Below are positions 25,913 through 34,228 of a DNA stretch of 64,000 nt, piece by piece. The first letter of the stretch is position 1, and every line of letters starts with the position of its first letter. The translations under genes and the position numbers were made by a program. Origin of the DNA: Gillisia sp. Hel1_33_143 (GTDB taxonomy: Bacteria > Bacteroidota > Bacteroidia > Flavobacteriales > Flavobacteriaceae); NCBI RefSeq assembly GCF_900104765.1, contig NZ_LT629737.1, positions 2,170,001 through 2,234,000 of the forward strand. Direction: 5' to 3'. The notes under the pieces are model-generated. The model was given only the letters and a program-made list of their open reading frames with translations. It made no database searches and was not told the origin of the DNA.

Positions 25913-27541
25913 TTAGGTTTGGATCACTCCAAGATTAAAATCTTTTGTAATTGGGGCGTGGTTTGCAGCCTCAATTCCAGTAGAGATCCATTTTCTGGTA
26001 TCTAGAGGATTGATAATAGCATCTGTCCATAACCTAGCAGCCGCATAATATGGTGAAGTTTGCTCATCATATCTGGCTTTTATCTTATCAAATACCTCTT
26101 TTTCTTTCTCTTCGTCTACTGTTTCCCCTTTCTTTGCCATAGAGGCAGTTTCAATTTGAGCAAGCACCTTTGCTGCTTGGGTTCCACCCATAACGGCTAA
26201 TTCTGCGCTAGGCCAAGCGAAGATCAATCTAGGGTCATAAGCTTTTCCACACATAGCATAGTTCCCAGCTCCATAAGAATTTCCTATAAGAACCGTAAAT
26301 TTTGGAACTACAGAATTACTTACGGCATTCACCATTTTGGCACCATCTTTTATAATTCCTCCTTGTTCACTTTTGCTACCTACCATAAATCCTGTAACAT
26401 CTTGAACAAAAACTAAAGGGATCTTTTTCTGATTACAATTAGCTATAAATCTTGTGGCTTTATCTGCAGAGTCTGAATAGATAACTCCACCAAACTGCAT
26501 TTCCCCTTTTTTAGTCTTAACTATTTTACGCTGATTGGCAACTATCCCTACTGCCCAACCGTCTATTCTAGCATATCCTGTAATAATGGTCTGTCCATAA
26601 CCTTCTTTATATTCTTCAAATTCAGAATTATCCACCAATCTGCTAATTATTTCATGCATGTCATATTGGTCGCTTCGCTTCTTTGGTAGAAATCCAAAGA
26701 TCTCATTTGGATCTTTTGCAGGTTTTACGGAAGGTTTTCTGCTATATCCGGCTTTATCAAAATCACCAATCTTATCCATGATGTTTTTGATGGTATCTAA
26801 AGCATCTTTATCATCTTTTGCTTTATAATCTGTAACACCACTAATTTCAGAGTGTGTAGTTGCACCTCCTAGAGTTTCATTATCTACAGATTCTCCAATA
26901 GCTGCCTTTACCAAATAACTACCTGCTAAAAATATACTACCTGTTTTCTCAACGATGATAGCCTCGTCACTCATAATAGGTAAATAAGCACCTCCGGCAA
27001 CACAGCTACCCATTACAGCAGAGATCTGGGTGATTCCCATACTGCTCATCACCGCATTGTTTCTAAATATTCTTCCAAAATGTTCCTTATCTGGAAAGAT
27101 CTCATCCTGAAGTGGTAAATAAACTCCTGCACTATCTACAAGGTAAATTATTGGTAACCTGTTTTCTATAGAAATTTCCTGTGCTCTTAAATTCTTTTTA
27201 GCTGTTATTGGAAACCAAGCTCCTGCTTTTACAGTAGCATCATTGGCAACAACTATACATTGTTTGCCAGAAACGTGGCCTATCTTAACTACCACACCGG
27301 CACTAGGACATCCTCCATGTTCCTCATACATTTTATCCCCGGCAATGGCACCAATCTCGATAGCTTTATCTTTATCGTCCAGTAAATAATCTATACGTTC
27401 TCTAGCAGTCATTTTACCTTTAGAATGATGCTTTTCAATACGTTTTTCTCCTCCACCCAGACTAATCTTAGACAATTTGTGTTTTAGTGTAGAAAGTAAT
27501 AATTTATTGTGATCTTCGTTTTTATTAAAGCTGATATCCAT
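25913..27541 (-). CDS. Acyl-CoA carboxylase beta subunit (methylcrotonyl-CoA carboxylase type)
   Basis: This is the carboxyltransferase subunit that moves CO2 from biotin to an acyl-CoA. The 542-aa length and motifs point to the MccB/LiuB branch: EHGGCPSAGVVVKIG, FPDKEHFGRIFRNNAVMSS, AVMGSCVAGGAYLPIMSDE and GSIFLAGSYLVKAAIGE, with the second crotonase half at QKKIPLVFVQDVTGFMVG and GNSYGAGNYAMCGKAYDPR. The likely substrate is 3-methylcrotonyl-CoA from leucine breakdown, with propionyl-CoA or geranyl-CoA as alternatives. The partner biotin carboxylase subunit is not adjacent. It is the first gene of a minus-strand operon with a secreted protein and an M1 peptidase. Confidence 0.93.
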   Translation of the reverse strand: MDISFNKNEDHNKLLLSTLKHKLSKISLGGGEKRIEKHHSKGKMTARERIDYLLDDKDKAIEIGAIAGDKMYEEHGGCPSAGVVVKIGHVSGKQCIVVANDATVKAGAWFPITAKKNLRAQEISIENRLPIIYLVDSAGVYLPLQDEIFPDKEHFGRIFRNNAVMSSMGITQISAVMGSCVAGGAYLPIMSDEAIIVEKTGSIFLAGSYLVKAAIGESVDNETLGGATTHSEISGVTDYKAKDDKDALDTIKNIMDKIGDFDKAGYSRKPSVKPAKDPNEIFGFLPKKRSDQYDMHEIISRLVDNSEFEEYKEGYGQTIITGYARIDGWAVGIVANQRKIVKTKKGEMQFGGVIYSDSADKATRFIANCNQKKIPLVFVQDVTGFMVGSKSEQGGIIKDGAKMVNAVSNSVVPKFTVLIGNSYGAGNYAMCGKAYDPRLIFAWPSAELAVMGGTQAAKVLAQIETASMAKKGETVDEEKEKEVFDKIKARYDEQTSPYYAAARLWTDAIINPLDTRKWISTGIEAANHAPITKDFNLGVIQT

Positions 27542-27815
27542 AAGTTATTCGCAGTTTTGCTGTAAAAATACGTTTATTTATTAATGAAAAAAAAGCGGAA
27601 TCAAGAAAGAGCTGACTTTTTATCAAATTGAAATACATATTTTTTTAGCTTAACTTATTGGGTATTATAGATTTTGATCCCAACTTCATATATTTGAGGT
27701 ATGCCTTTAAATGTTGGAGTTTTAGAACTAATAAGATATCTTTAGTTGCCGAGCAAAAGCTTTATTTTCTTAGCGTTAACTTTAATAAATAATAACTTTA
27801 AAAATCGAGATAACT

Positions 27816-27995
27816 ATGGCAATGAATAAGAACAGCATATTTGCATGGGGATCTTTCTTTATGCTATTAATTGGCATCGCTCTAATTTTACTTGGAGTTT
27901 TAAAATATAAGGAATATGCTATTGGGTTTTCTACAGTAGGAATTGGATTTATTGTGGTTTCATGGGCCTTTAATGCGTTAAAAGGTCGTGTGTAA
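27816..27995 (+). CDS. Small two-helix membrane protein (59 aa)
   Basis: An ORF of 59 codons runs from ATG 27816 to TAA 27993-27995. The product begins MAMNKNSIFAWG and has two predicted transmembrane helices (about 9-27 and 35-53, FFMLLIGIALILLGVL and GFSTVGIGFIVVSWAF) joined by a short KYKEY loop, ending in KGRV. The DinB-family gene begins one base after its stop, so the pair is probably co-translated. No family is recognised. Hydrophobicity, good start and tight spacing make it a credible real gene. Confidence 0.7.
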   Translation: MAMNKNSIFAWGSFFMLLIGIALILLGVLKYKEYAIGFSTVGIGFIVVSWAFNALKGRV

Positions 27996-27996
27996 T

Positions 27997-28476
27997 ATGG
28001 AAGATGTTACTTTTATTAAACAAAGATTAGCTAAACATGTAAAGGGAGGAGAAGCTTTTATGCCTGTAGAGGAAATGTTGAAATTTGCTGAGTTTAATAT
28101 GTTAGGCGTAAGGCCAGAGCATTTACCTTATTCATTTTATGAGATCTTTCATCATATAAGATTTACTCAAAAGGATATTTTAGATTATTATAAAGATCCT
28201 TCTTATAAAGCTCCCAGCTGGCCTAAAGACTATTGGCCAGATCATAAGGCACCACCATCTAGCAAGGAATGGGAAGTACTGAAGGATTCTTATTTTGAAG
28301 AGAGAGCAATTTTAATTCAGCTCATTTTGAATGAAGAAAATGAGCTCTTCGCTCCCTTTAATCAAGAAACAGATCACACCCTTTTTAGAGAAGTATTATT
28401 AATTATTGAGCACACTGCTTATCACACCGGTCAGCTTTTATTAATACTAAGAGAATTAGGCAGATATCCTGCCTAA
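27997..28476 (+). CDS. DinB-family (four-helix, metal-binding) protein
   Basis: The 159-aa protein fits the DinB/YfiT-like fold, a four-helix bundle with a three-histidine metal site. Candidate ligands are in YEIFHHIRFTQ (about 46-56) and in IIEHTAYHTGQLLLI (about 137-151). Family members include bacillithiol-S-transferases and isomerases, and this genome makes bacillithiol (bshB1 and ytxJ are in the window), so a thiol-transferase role is possible but not shown. I prefer the ATG at 27997 over a GTG three codons upstream because the latter overlaps the stop of the small membrane protein. Confidence 0.85.
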   Translation: MEDVTFIKQRLAKHVKGGEAFMPVEEMLKFAEFNMLGVRPEHLPYSFYEIFHHIRFTQKDILDYYKDPSYKAPSWPKDYWPDHKAPPSSKEWEVLKDSYFEERAILIQLILNEENELFAPFNQETDHTLFREVLLIIEHTAYHTGQLLLILRELGRYPA

Positions 28477-28592
28477 TTTTTGATGCAATTTTACGCTTCA
28501 TACTATCAAAAATTCAGATATTTGCATTCTGAACTTTTTACCTTGAAAATTGCTTTAGGGTACATTCAATTTAATTTTAAAATCACATAATA

Positions 28593-30284
28593 ATGGCAGA
28601 TGACAATAAGGTGATATTTTCCATGTCTGGGTTAACCAAAACCTATCCCGGAGCAAATACACCAGTTCTTAAAAATATATATCTAAGTTTTTTCTACGGC
28701 GCTAAAATTGGAATTCTTGGTCTTAACGGCTCTGGGAAATCTACTTTACTGAAGATCATTGCCGGAATGGAAAAGAACTATCAGGGAGATGTGGTTTTTT
28801 CTCCTGGATATACCGTGGGAATGTTGGAGCAGGAACCACAATTAGATAATGATAAGACAGTTTTAGAAGTTGTAAAAGAAGGAGTTGCTGCAACAGTAGC
28901 AATTTTAGATGAATACAATAAGATCAACGATATGTTCGGGCTTCCGGAAGTTTATGAAGATGCAGATAAAATGCAAAAACTCATGGACAAGCAGGCAGCT
29001 CTACAAGATGAGATAGATGCTTCTAATGCATGGGAATTAGATACTAAATTGGAGATCGCCATGGACGCACTTCGAACTCCAGATTCTGATAAGAAAATTG
29101 GAGTTTTATCTGGAGGGGAACGCAGAAGAGTTGCGCTATGTAGATTGTTATTACAAGAACCGGATGTTCTATTATTGGATGAACCTACCAACCACCTCGA
29201 TGCAGAATCTGTACATTGGTTGGAACATCACTTATCTCAATACAAAGGAACAGTAATAGCTGTAACTCACGATAGATATTTCTTAGACAATGTAGCTGGA
29301 TGGATCTTAGAATTAGATAGAGGAGAAGGAATTCCTTGGAAAGGAAACTACTCTTCTTGGTTAGATCAAAAATCGAAACGTTTGGCTCAGGAGCAGAAAA
29401 CTGCAAGTAAGCGTCAAAAAACATTAGAGCGAGAATTAGAATGGTCTCGTATGTCTCCAAAAGGTAGACAGACCAAGCAAAAAGCGAGATTGAACAATTA
29501 TGATAAATTGTTGAGTCAGGATCAAAAGAAAATGGATGAGCAACTGGAGATCTATATCCCTAACGGACCTCGATTAGGAACCAATGTTATAGATGCCAAA
29601 GGAGTTAGTAAGGCTTTTGATGATAAATTACTTTATGAAGATCTAAATTTTACCTTACCGCAAGCAGGTATTGTTGGAGTTATTGGACCTAACGGTGCTG
29701 GTAAAACCACGATCTTTAAAATGATCATGGGGGAAATTAAACCAGATCAAGGAAGTTTTGAAGTAGGAGATACAGCAAAGATCGCTTATGTAGATCAAAG
29801 CCACTCAAATATGGATCCGGACAAAACTATATGGCAAAACTTTAGCGATGGCCAAGAGCTTATAAATATGGGAGGGAAGCAAGTGAATTCCAGAGCATAT
29901 TTAAGCAGATTTAATTTTGGTGGTGGAGAACAGAATAAAAAAGTGAGCATGCTTTCTGGTGGAGAACGTAACCGTTTACACCTTGCAATGACCCTTAAGG
30001 AAGAAGGTAACGTATTGTTATTGGATGAGCCAACAAACGATTTAGATGTGAATACGCTGCGTGCGCTTGAAGAAGGTTTAGACAACTTTGCTGGCTGTGC
30101 GGTAGTGATCTCTCACGATAGATGGTTCTTAGATAGAATATGTACTCATATTTTAGCTTTTGAAGGTGATTCTCAAGTTTATTTCTTTGAAGGTGGATTC
30201 TCAGATTATGAAGAGAATAAGAAGAAACGATTGGGTGGTGATCTTATGCCGAAGCGTATTAAGTACAAGAAATTGACTCGATAA
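28593..30284 (+). CDS. ettA: Energy-dependent translational throttle protein EttA (ABC-F)
   Basis: This soluble ABC-F ATPase binds the ribosomal E site and gates entry into elongation according to the ATP/ADP ratio. The 563-aa protein has two ABC domains. The first has Walker A GLNGSGKST (about 45-53), signature LSGGERRRVALCRLL and Walker B VLLLDEPTNHLD. The linker (about 250-320) contains the arm and basic SKRQKTLERELEWSRMSP. The second has GPNGAGKTT, LSGGERNRLHLA and LLLDEPTNDLD. The ending KRIKYKKLTR is typical of EttA. It appears to be a single transcription unit with its own terminator. Confidence 0.96.
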   Translation: MADDNKVIFSMSGLTKTYPGANTPVLKNIYLSFFYGAKIGILGLNGSGKSTLLKIIAGMEKNYQGDVVFSPGYTVGMLEQEPQLDNDKTVLEVVKEGVAATVAILDEYNKINDMFGLPEVYEDADKMQKLMDKQAALQDEIDASNAWELDTKLEIAMDALRTPDSDKKIGVLSGGERRRVALCRLLLQEPDVLLLDEPTNHLDAESVHWLEHHLSQYKGTVIAVTHDRYFLDNVAGWILELDRGEGIPWKGNYSSWLDQKSKRLAQEQKTASKRQKTLERELEWSRMSPKGRQTKQKARLNNYDKLLSQDQKKMDEQLEIYIPNGPRLGTNVIDAKGVSKAFDDKLLYEDLNFTLPQAGIVGVIGPNGAGKTTIFKMIMGEIKPDQGSFEVGDTAKIAYVDQSHSNMDPDKTIWQNFSDGQELINMGGKQVNSRAYLSRFNFGGGEQNKKVSMLSGGERNRLHLAMTLKEEGNVLLLDEPTNDLDVNTLRALEEGLDNFAGCAVVISHDRWFLDRICTHILAFEGDSQVYFFEGGFSDYEENKKKRLGGDLMPKRIKYKKLTR

Positions 30285-30303
30285 GTACTTTATATTTTAA
30301 CAG

Positions 30304-30337
30304 AAAAAACTCCGTAGATTTCTCTTCGGAGTTTTTT
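30304..30337. terminator. Bidirectional terminator after ettA
   Basis: Arms AAAAAACTCCG and CGGAGTTTTTT flank a 12-nt loop between convergent ettA and a minus-strand lipoprotein gene. Confidence 0.88.
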
Positions 30338-30355
30338 TATGTTTAAAAAATAAGA

Positions 30356-30736
30356 TTAATCTTTTTTGTAGATCAATGTTAATTCATCATCTGCAATTTG
30401 TGGTTCATCAAGAAAGTTTAAAATAAGAACATCGCTATCCTTCTTAAATTTAAAGCTCATGTTATTTATTGTAAGGATATCTCCATTAATAGAATAATCA
30501 TAAGTTCCATTTGGTGCAATAAAATAGGTGCCTTCCATTGGACTTTCTAATTTAACTTTTGAACTTCCTTCTGTAAAGGATAATTTAAAGCCTTTAAAAT
30601 TAAAATCAGGTTCATAGAAACAAAAACAGATTGCTTGATCGAGACTATAATCTTCCGTTAATTGTTCTTGTGGATCTTCATCTTTAGAACAGGAAACCAT
30701 CGAGATTAAAAACAACATTAAAACAAGCTTTTTCAT
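30356..30736 (-). CDS. Small lipoprotein of unknown function
   Basis: From the ATG at 30736 the product is 126 aa and starts with a lipoprotein signal (MKKLVLMLFLISMVSC). The earlier ATG at 30775 would overlap the helicase gene and spoil the signal, so it is not preferred. The mature part is acidic at first (SKDEDPQEQLTEDY), then looks like an eight-strand lipocalin-like beta-sheet (NGTYDYSINGDILTINNMSFKFKK). Such proteins are common in Flavobacteriaceae, without known ligand. It lies 29 bp after the helicase stop and may be read from the helicase transcript. Confidence 0.75.
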   Translation of the reverse strand: MKKLVLMLFLISMVSCSKDEDPQEQLTEDYSLDQAICFCFYEPDFNFKGFKLSFTEGSSKVKLESPMEGTYFIAPNGTYDYSINGDILTINNMSFKFKKDSDVLILNFLDEPQIADDELTLIYKKD

Positions 30737-30765
30737 ACTTTCAAGGTTTATAAATCTTAATATTG

Positions 30766-32004
30766 CTAATACCAACGTTTCTTATTAGCCTTTGAGCCGC
30801 TTCCTTTTCTTCCTTTTTTATGCTTACTTCCTTTCTTTTTATGAACGGCTGGTTTTGCTTCAGAATCCATTGGATAAGGATTCTCATTGTCTATAGGAAT
30901 TTTAGTTCCTATTAATTTTTCAATACTTTTTATATATTCCTTCTCATCTGCACTGCAAAAAGAAATGGAACTCCCAATATTTCCTGCACGTCCCGTTCTT
31001 CCAATTCTATGTACGTAGACTTCAGGAAGATTGGGTATATCAAAGTTTAAAACAAAATCTAAGAGATCTATATCCAATCCTCGAGCAGCAACATCTGTAG
31101 CTACAAGAATATTTACTTCATTATTCTTAAATTTATTTAGCGCTAAGGTACGATCAGATTGTGTTTTATCCCCATGTAATGAGTCTGCTTTATATCCATT
31201 CTTTACTAAAGAATTCAGAGCTTTCTCTACGCCATTTTTGGTTCTCCTAAAGATCAATACAGATTTATCTTTAATGATGTTTCTCATTAAATAAAGCATC
31301 AATTCTGTCTTATCCGGTTTGGGTACTAAAAATAAACGCTGATTTACTTCTGGTGCTGCAGATGAATTTGCGGCTACTTCAATTCTTTCCGGATCTTTTA
31401 ATAAAGATTTTGCAAGATCCTGCACCTTTGCCGGGATGGTGGCAGAAAACATAAGGCGCTGCTCTAAATTAGGTGAAAGTCTTATGATCTTCTGCACTTC
31501 ATCTATAAAGCCCATATCTAACATTAGATCTGCCTCATCTAAAACTAAAATTTCAATTTTATCTAAGTTAATATAACCTTGTTTTCTAAGGTCTAACAAC
31601 CTCCCTGGAGTAGCAACCAAAATATGAAGACCTTTTTTCAACATATTTATTTGAGGCTGCATAGAAGTTCCGCCAAAAACAACTCCAGATTTTATTGAAG
31701 TAAATTTTGCATAAGCTTTTATATTTTCCTCTATCTGTACAGCCAATTCTCTAGTAGGGCTCACTATCAACATAGTTAGCTCTTCTACGTATTGAGGATT
31801 TTCTATCTTTTTGTTCAATAGATTTAATAGCGGTATTGCAAAGGCTCCAGTTTTTCCTGTTCCAGTCTGTGCGCTTGCAATAACATCATTTCGTCTTAAA
31901 ATTTCAGGAATTACTTTTTCCTGAATAGGAGTAGGGGTAACATATCCAATTTCTGCAATTCCTTGCTGAATTGGTTTTGATAAGGGTAGATCTTCAAAAT
32001 GCAT
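30766..32004 (-). CDS. DEAD-box RNA helicase (RhlE-like)
   Basis: This is an ATP-dependent RNA helicase of 412 aa, with roles in RNA degradation, ribosome assembly or cold adaptation. Motifs in order are the Q motif region YVTPTPIQEKVIP (about 22-34), Walker A AQTGTGKT, Ib TPGR, II VLDEADLMLDMGF, III SAT, IV VLIFRRTK, V ATDVAARGLD and VI HRIGRTGRAG. A Lys/Gly/Ser-rich basic tail (KKKGSKHKKGRKGS) should bind RNA. Nothing in the sequence tells which RhlE paralogue it is. The upstream -7 box TATCTTTG is perfect, which suggests its own promoter. Confidence 0.95.
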   Translation of the reverse strand: MHFEDLPLSKPIQQGIAEIGYVTPTPIQEKVIPEILRRNDVIASAQTGTGKTGAFAIPLLNLLNKKIENPQYVEELTMLIVSPTRELAVQIEENIKAYAKFTSIKSGVVFGGTSMQPQINMLKKGLHILVATPGRLLDLRKQGYINLDKIEILVLDEADLMLDMGFIDEVQKIIRLSPNLEQRLMFSATIPAKVQDLAKSLLKDPERIEVAANSSAAPEVNQRLFLVPKPDKTELMLYLMRNIIKDKSVLIFRRTKNGVEKALNSLVKNGYKADSLHGDKTQSDRTLALNKFKNNEVNILVATDVAARGLDIDLLDFVLNFDIPNLPEVYVHRIGRTGRAGNIGSSISFCSADEKEYIKSIEKLIGTKIPIDNENPYPMDSEAKPAVHKKKGSKHKKGRKGSGSKANKKRWY

Positions 32005-32021
32005 AAACTCAATTTAGATAG

Positions 32022-32029
32022 CAAAGATA
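32022..32029 (-). promoter_or_regulatory. Putative -7 box (TATCTTTG) of the DEAD-box helicase gene
   Basis: The minus strand reads TATCTTTG 17 nt before the ATG, matching TAnnTTTG. No clear -33 TTG is present, and the predicted leader would be very short. Confidence 0.45.
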
Positions 32030-32056
32030 CCTCAAAAATAATTTGTTATATATATC

Positions 32057-32082
32057 AGTCTAATTTTGGAGGAGATTAGACT
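32057..32082. other. Inverted repeat after the histidine-phosphatase gene
   Basis: Arms AGTCTAAT and ATTAGACT flank a 10-nt loop between the phosphatase stop and the helicase promoter. There is no T run on the minus strand, so it may be a weak terminator or an operator. Confidence 0.3.
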
Positions 32083-32130
32083 TTTAATCCTAAATGTAGC
32101 AATGTAAAATAGATTTCTCTTTTAATTAAG

Positions 32131-32694
32131 CTACCATTGATTGATGTAAAGTGTCTTTATGTTCTTGCTTTGATTTGGTAATATATTTAAGATATACATG
32201 GCGCCATTTTCGTTATCCGGAATATCTTTAAATTTCTCAGATCCTAAAATTTTGTTTACAAGTTGTGGAGTTGTGTTGCTATGTCCAACTATCAATACCG
32301 TTTTGCCCTCTGTCTTCTTTTTAAAATCATCATTAAAAAGATTTTCAGGATCGTAAGTTTCCACTTTTAAAGATTGGGAAATTGCAGTAGGTTGAGCAGT
32401 CTGCTTGGTTCTATTATAATCTGTACTATAAATAGCGTCAAAATCTACTTCTTTAAAAACCTTTGCCCAATTCTCTGCTCTTAACTTCCCATCCTTATTA
32501 AGTTCTGGGTTTTTATTCTTGCTGTCTGTTCTATCTTTTTCTGCATGACGTATCATATAATACGTGGTCATGCTCTTTGTATTTTGAATAGCCTCTTTTT
32601 TCTGTTCAGATACTGCTTGCAGCGATTCTTCAGTTTGTGAAAAATTGCATCCTGCCAAGAGAATTGGTAGTATTAATAGAAGAAGCTTTTTCAT
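32131..32694 (-). CDS. Histidine phosphatase (phosphoglycerate-mutase-like) lipoprotein
   Basis: This 187-aa exported protein has a lipobox (ILLAGC, Cys16). The histidine-phosphatase core shows the catalytic RHAEKDR (His50 region), a second Arg in YSTDYNRTKQTAQPTA and the late catalytic His in VLIVGHSNTTP. It resembles SixA-type small phosphatases but is lipid-anchored, so it must act on extracytoplasmic phosphoesters or phosphoproteins. It is on the minus strand downstream of a phytase-like esterase gene (62 bp gap); both could work on phosphorylated nutrients, which is an inference. Confidence 0.88.
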   Translation of the reverse strand: MKKLLLLILPILLAGCNFSQTEESLQAVSEQKKEAIQNTKSMTTYYMIRHAEKDRTDSKNKNPELNKDGKLRAENWAKVFKEVDFDAIYSTDYNRTKQTAQPTAISQSLKVETYDPENLFNDDFKKKTEGKTVLIVGHSNTTPQLVNKILGSEKFKDIPDNENGAMYILNILPNQSKNIKTLYINQW

Positions 32695-32756
32695 AATTCT
32701 AGATATTTTGATCCTAATTTAGCATTAATTCTTATAACTGAATTAATTCAATTTTA

Positions 32757-33857
32757 TTATTTAAGATCAACTTCTAAAAGTATGATCTGGCTTAATTGCT
32801 TCCCCATACTATTAAAATTATTATCTGAGATAAGAATTAAGGTGCTATTGCCATTAGGCAATTTTGGTCCAAAACTCATTCCCTCTATATTATCTATAAT
32901 ATTTTCAGTAAGCTTATCTTTTATAGAATCGAAATTAAACACCAATTTTTTAGTGGCGGTATTAATTTTAGCGTGTTTTATGTTTTGGATAAGAAGAGTA
33001 TTAGAGGCTGAACTGGCGTCTACATCAAATATTCTTACCGTATTCCCTGTACTTCCATGTCCTGCAGAAAAAGCTCTTTCTAATACCAAAAATTTGTTTG
33101 GTGCATATTCAATAAGATCTGTAAGTCCATTAACCGCAAAATATTTCCACGGAATTTTAGATATAGATTCTAGCTTAAATGCAAATTGAGAAACAGGTTT
33201 TTTAGATACTAGGTTAAAATTTGTGATCCTAACCAAAGAATTAGTAGGGTATAATTTAGGTTTAGGCCCATCCTTCTCTAAAGGCAATTCCATGCCTGCC
33301 CAATATCCTTTTTTATCAAAACTCTCACTCAAACCTTCAAACACTCCATTATTTCTTGGTTTTTGGCATCCATCCACCTTAAAATAATCCGGCATCTCAA
33401 AGTTAGAAATGTATTTACCTTCTGGAGTTACACTAAATATAGATGGATTTTTATTTTTTTTAATAGATCCTTCACTTGTTAACCACAGATTGCCTGAAGT
33501 GGTATTATATCTAATAGCTTCTAGATCTAAGGTGTTATCCTTAAAGAAATTAGCATCTTGTTGAATCATTACAGTATTCTTAAAAATTACCGTATCAATT
33601 TTGGTATTGCTTAACTCTACAGACGCTACATAAAATCTAGGATTACCGGGATGATCGCAGACTAAGTAGAAATTATCATTGTGATAATCTATCCCGGAGA
33701 GACCGCCAACCTTAGTGCCATCTATCTCAAGATCTGCAGGGATTATATAATCATCTAAAAATTTTAATGTAATATTTTCTGTGCTTATCTTTTTAGAAGT
33801 TCCACAGCTGGTTAAAATTAGTATTGAGAATAGTGCTAAAAGAAGGTAATTTTTCAT
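32757..33857 (-). CDS. Esterase-like activity of phytase family lipoprotein
   Basis: This is a 366-aa protein with a lipoprotein signal (LILTSC, Cys18) and a beta-propeller of the phytase-like PF13449 type. Visible features are GGLSGIDYHNDNFYLVCDHP (about 52-71, split here by description), LDLEAIRYN, VFEGLSESFD, FLVLERAFSAGHGSTGNTV and IEGMSFGP near the end; these are the usual conserved acidic and glycine turns. It is predicted to act on phosphoesters outside the cytoplasm or just to be a propeller scaffold. The order phytase-like then histidine phosphatase suggests one transcript. Confidence 0.85.
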   Translation of the reverse strand: MKNYLLLALFSILILTSCGTSKKISTENITLKFLDDYIIPADLEIDGTKVGGLSGIDYHNDNFYLVCDHPGNPRFYVASVELSNTKIDTVIFKNTVMIQQDANFFKDNTLDLEAIRYNTTSGNLWLTSEGSIKKNKNPSIFSVTPEGKYISNFEMPDYFKVDGCQKPRNNGVFEGLSESFDKKGYWAGMELPLEKDGPKPKLYPTNSLVRITNFNLVSKKPVSQFAFKLESISKIPWKYFAVNGLTDLIEYAPNKFLVLERAFSAGHGSTGNTVRIFDVDASSASNTLLIQNIKHAKINTATKKLVFNFDSIKDKLTENIIDNIEGMSFGPKLPNGNSTLILISDNNFNSMGKQLSQIILLEVDLK

Positions 33858-33975
33858 GGCTAAGAGCTATTTGGCAAAAATAACAAATCCTTAAGATAAA
33901 TATGGGAGTTTGTTGAGACAATTCCCTGCGGCTTAGCGGTACATTTATTCTTATTAACAACAAAAACCAAATATT

Positions 33976-34161
33976 ATGAATAATGATCAGTTAGAAGGAA
34001 AGTGGAAACAAATAAAAGGTGAATTCAAACAGAAGTACGGTAAAGTTACTGATGATGATGCTACTTATACAGAAGGTAAATTTGATGAAATGATGGGACG
34101 TCTTCAAGAGAAAACTGGAAAGACTAAAGAAGAATTACAAGATGAAATTGATAAGTGGTAG
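33976..34161 (+). CDS. CsbD-family stress protein
   Basis: The 61-aa hydrophilic protein has the CsbD pattern: NNDQLEGKWKQIKGEFKQKYG at the N-terminus (about 2-22), D/E-rich TDDDATYTEGKFDEMMG, then LQEKTGKTKEELQDEI. Members are induced by general stress in other bacteria; their molecular role is unclear. A partial -7 box (TACATTTA) with a TTG 24 nt further upstream lies 30 bp before the ATG. It is transcribed alone and has a strong terminator. Confidence 0.93.
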   Translation: MNNDQLEGKWKQIKGEFKQKYGKVTDDDATYTEGKFDEMMGRLQEKTGKTKEELQDEIDKW

Positions 34162-34178
34162 GAATTACCATATAAATG

Positions 34179-34212
34179 AAAAAGGGCTGTTTTATAACAG
34201 CCCTTTTTTTTT
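34179..34212. terminator. Bidirectional terminator between csbD-like gene and clpB
   Basis: Stem GGGCTGTT-TTAT-AACAGCCC is flanked by an A run on the left and nine T on the right; the convergent clpB also ends here. Confidence 0.93.
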
Positions 34213-34228
34213 GCTCATATTTTCTAAT

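Noticed and set aside
32782-33189. 135-codon plus-strand ORF
   Set aside because: It lies wholly antisense inside the phytase-like lipoprotein gene, which has a signal peptide and family motifs; the antisense product shows no recognisable features.
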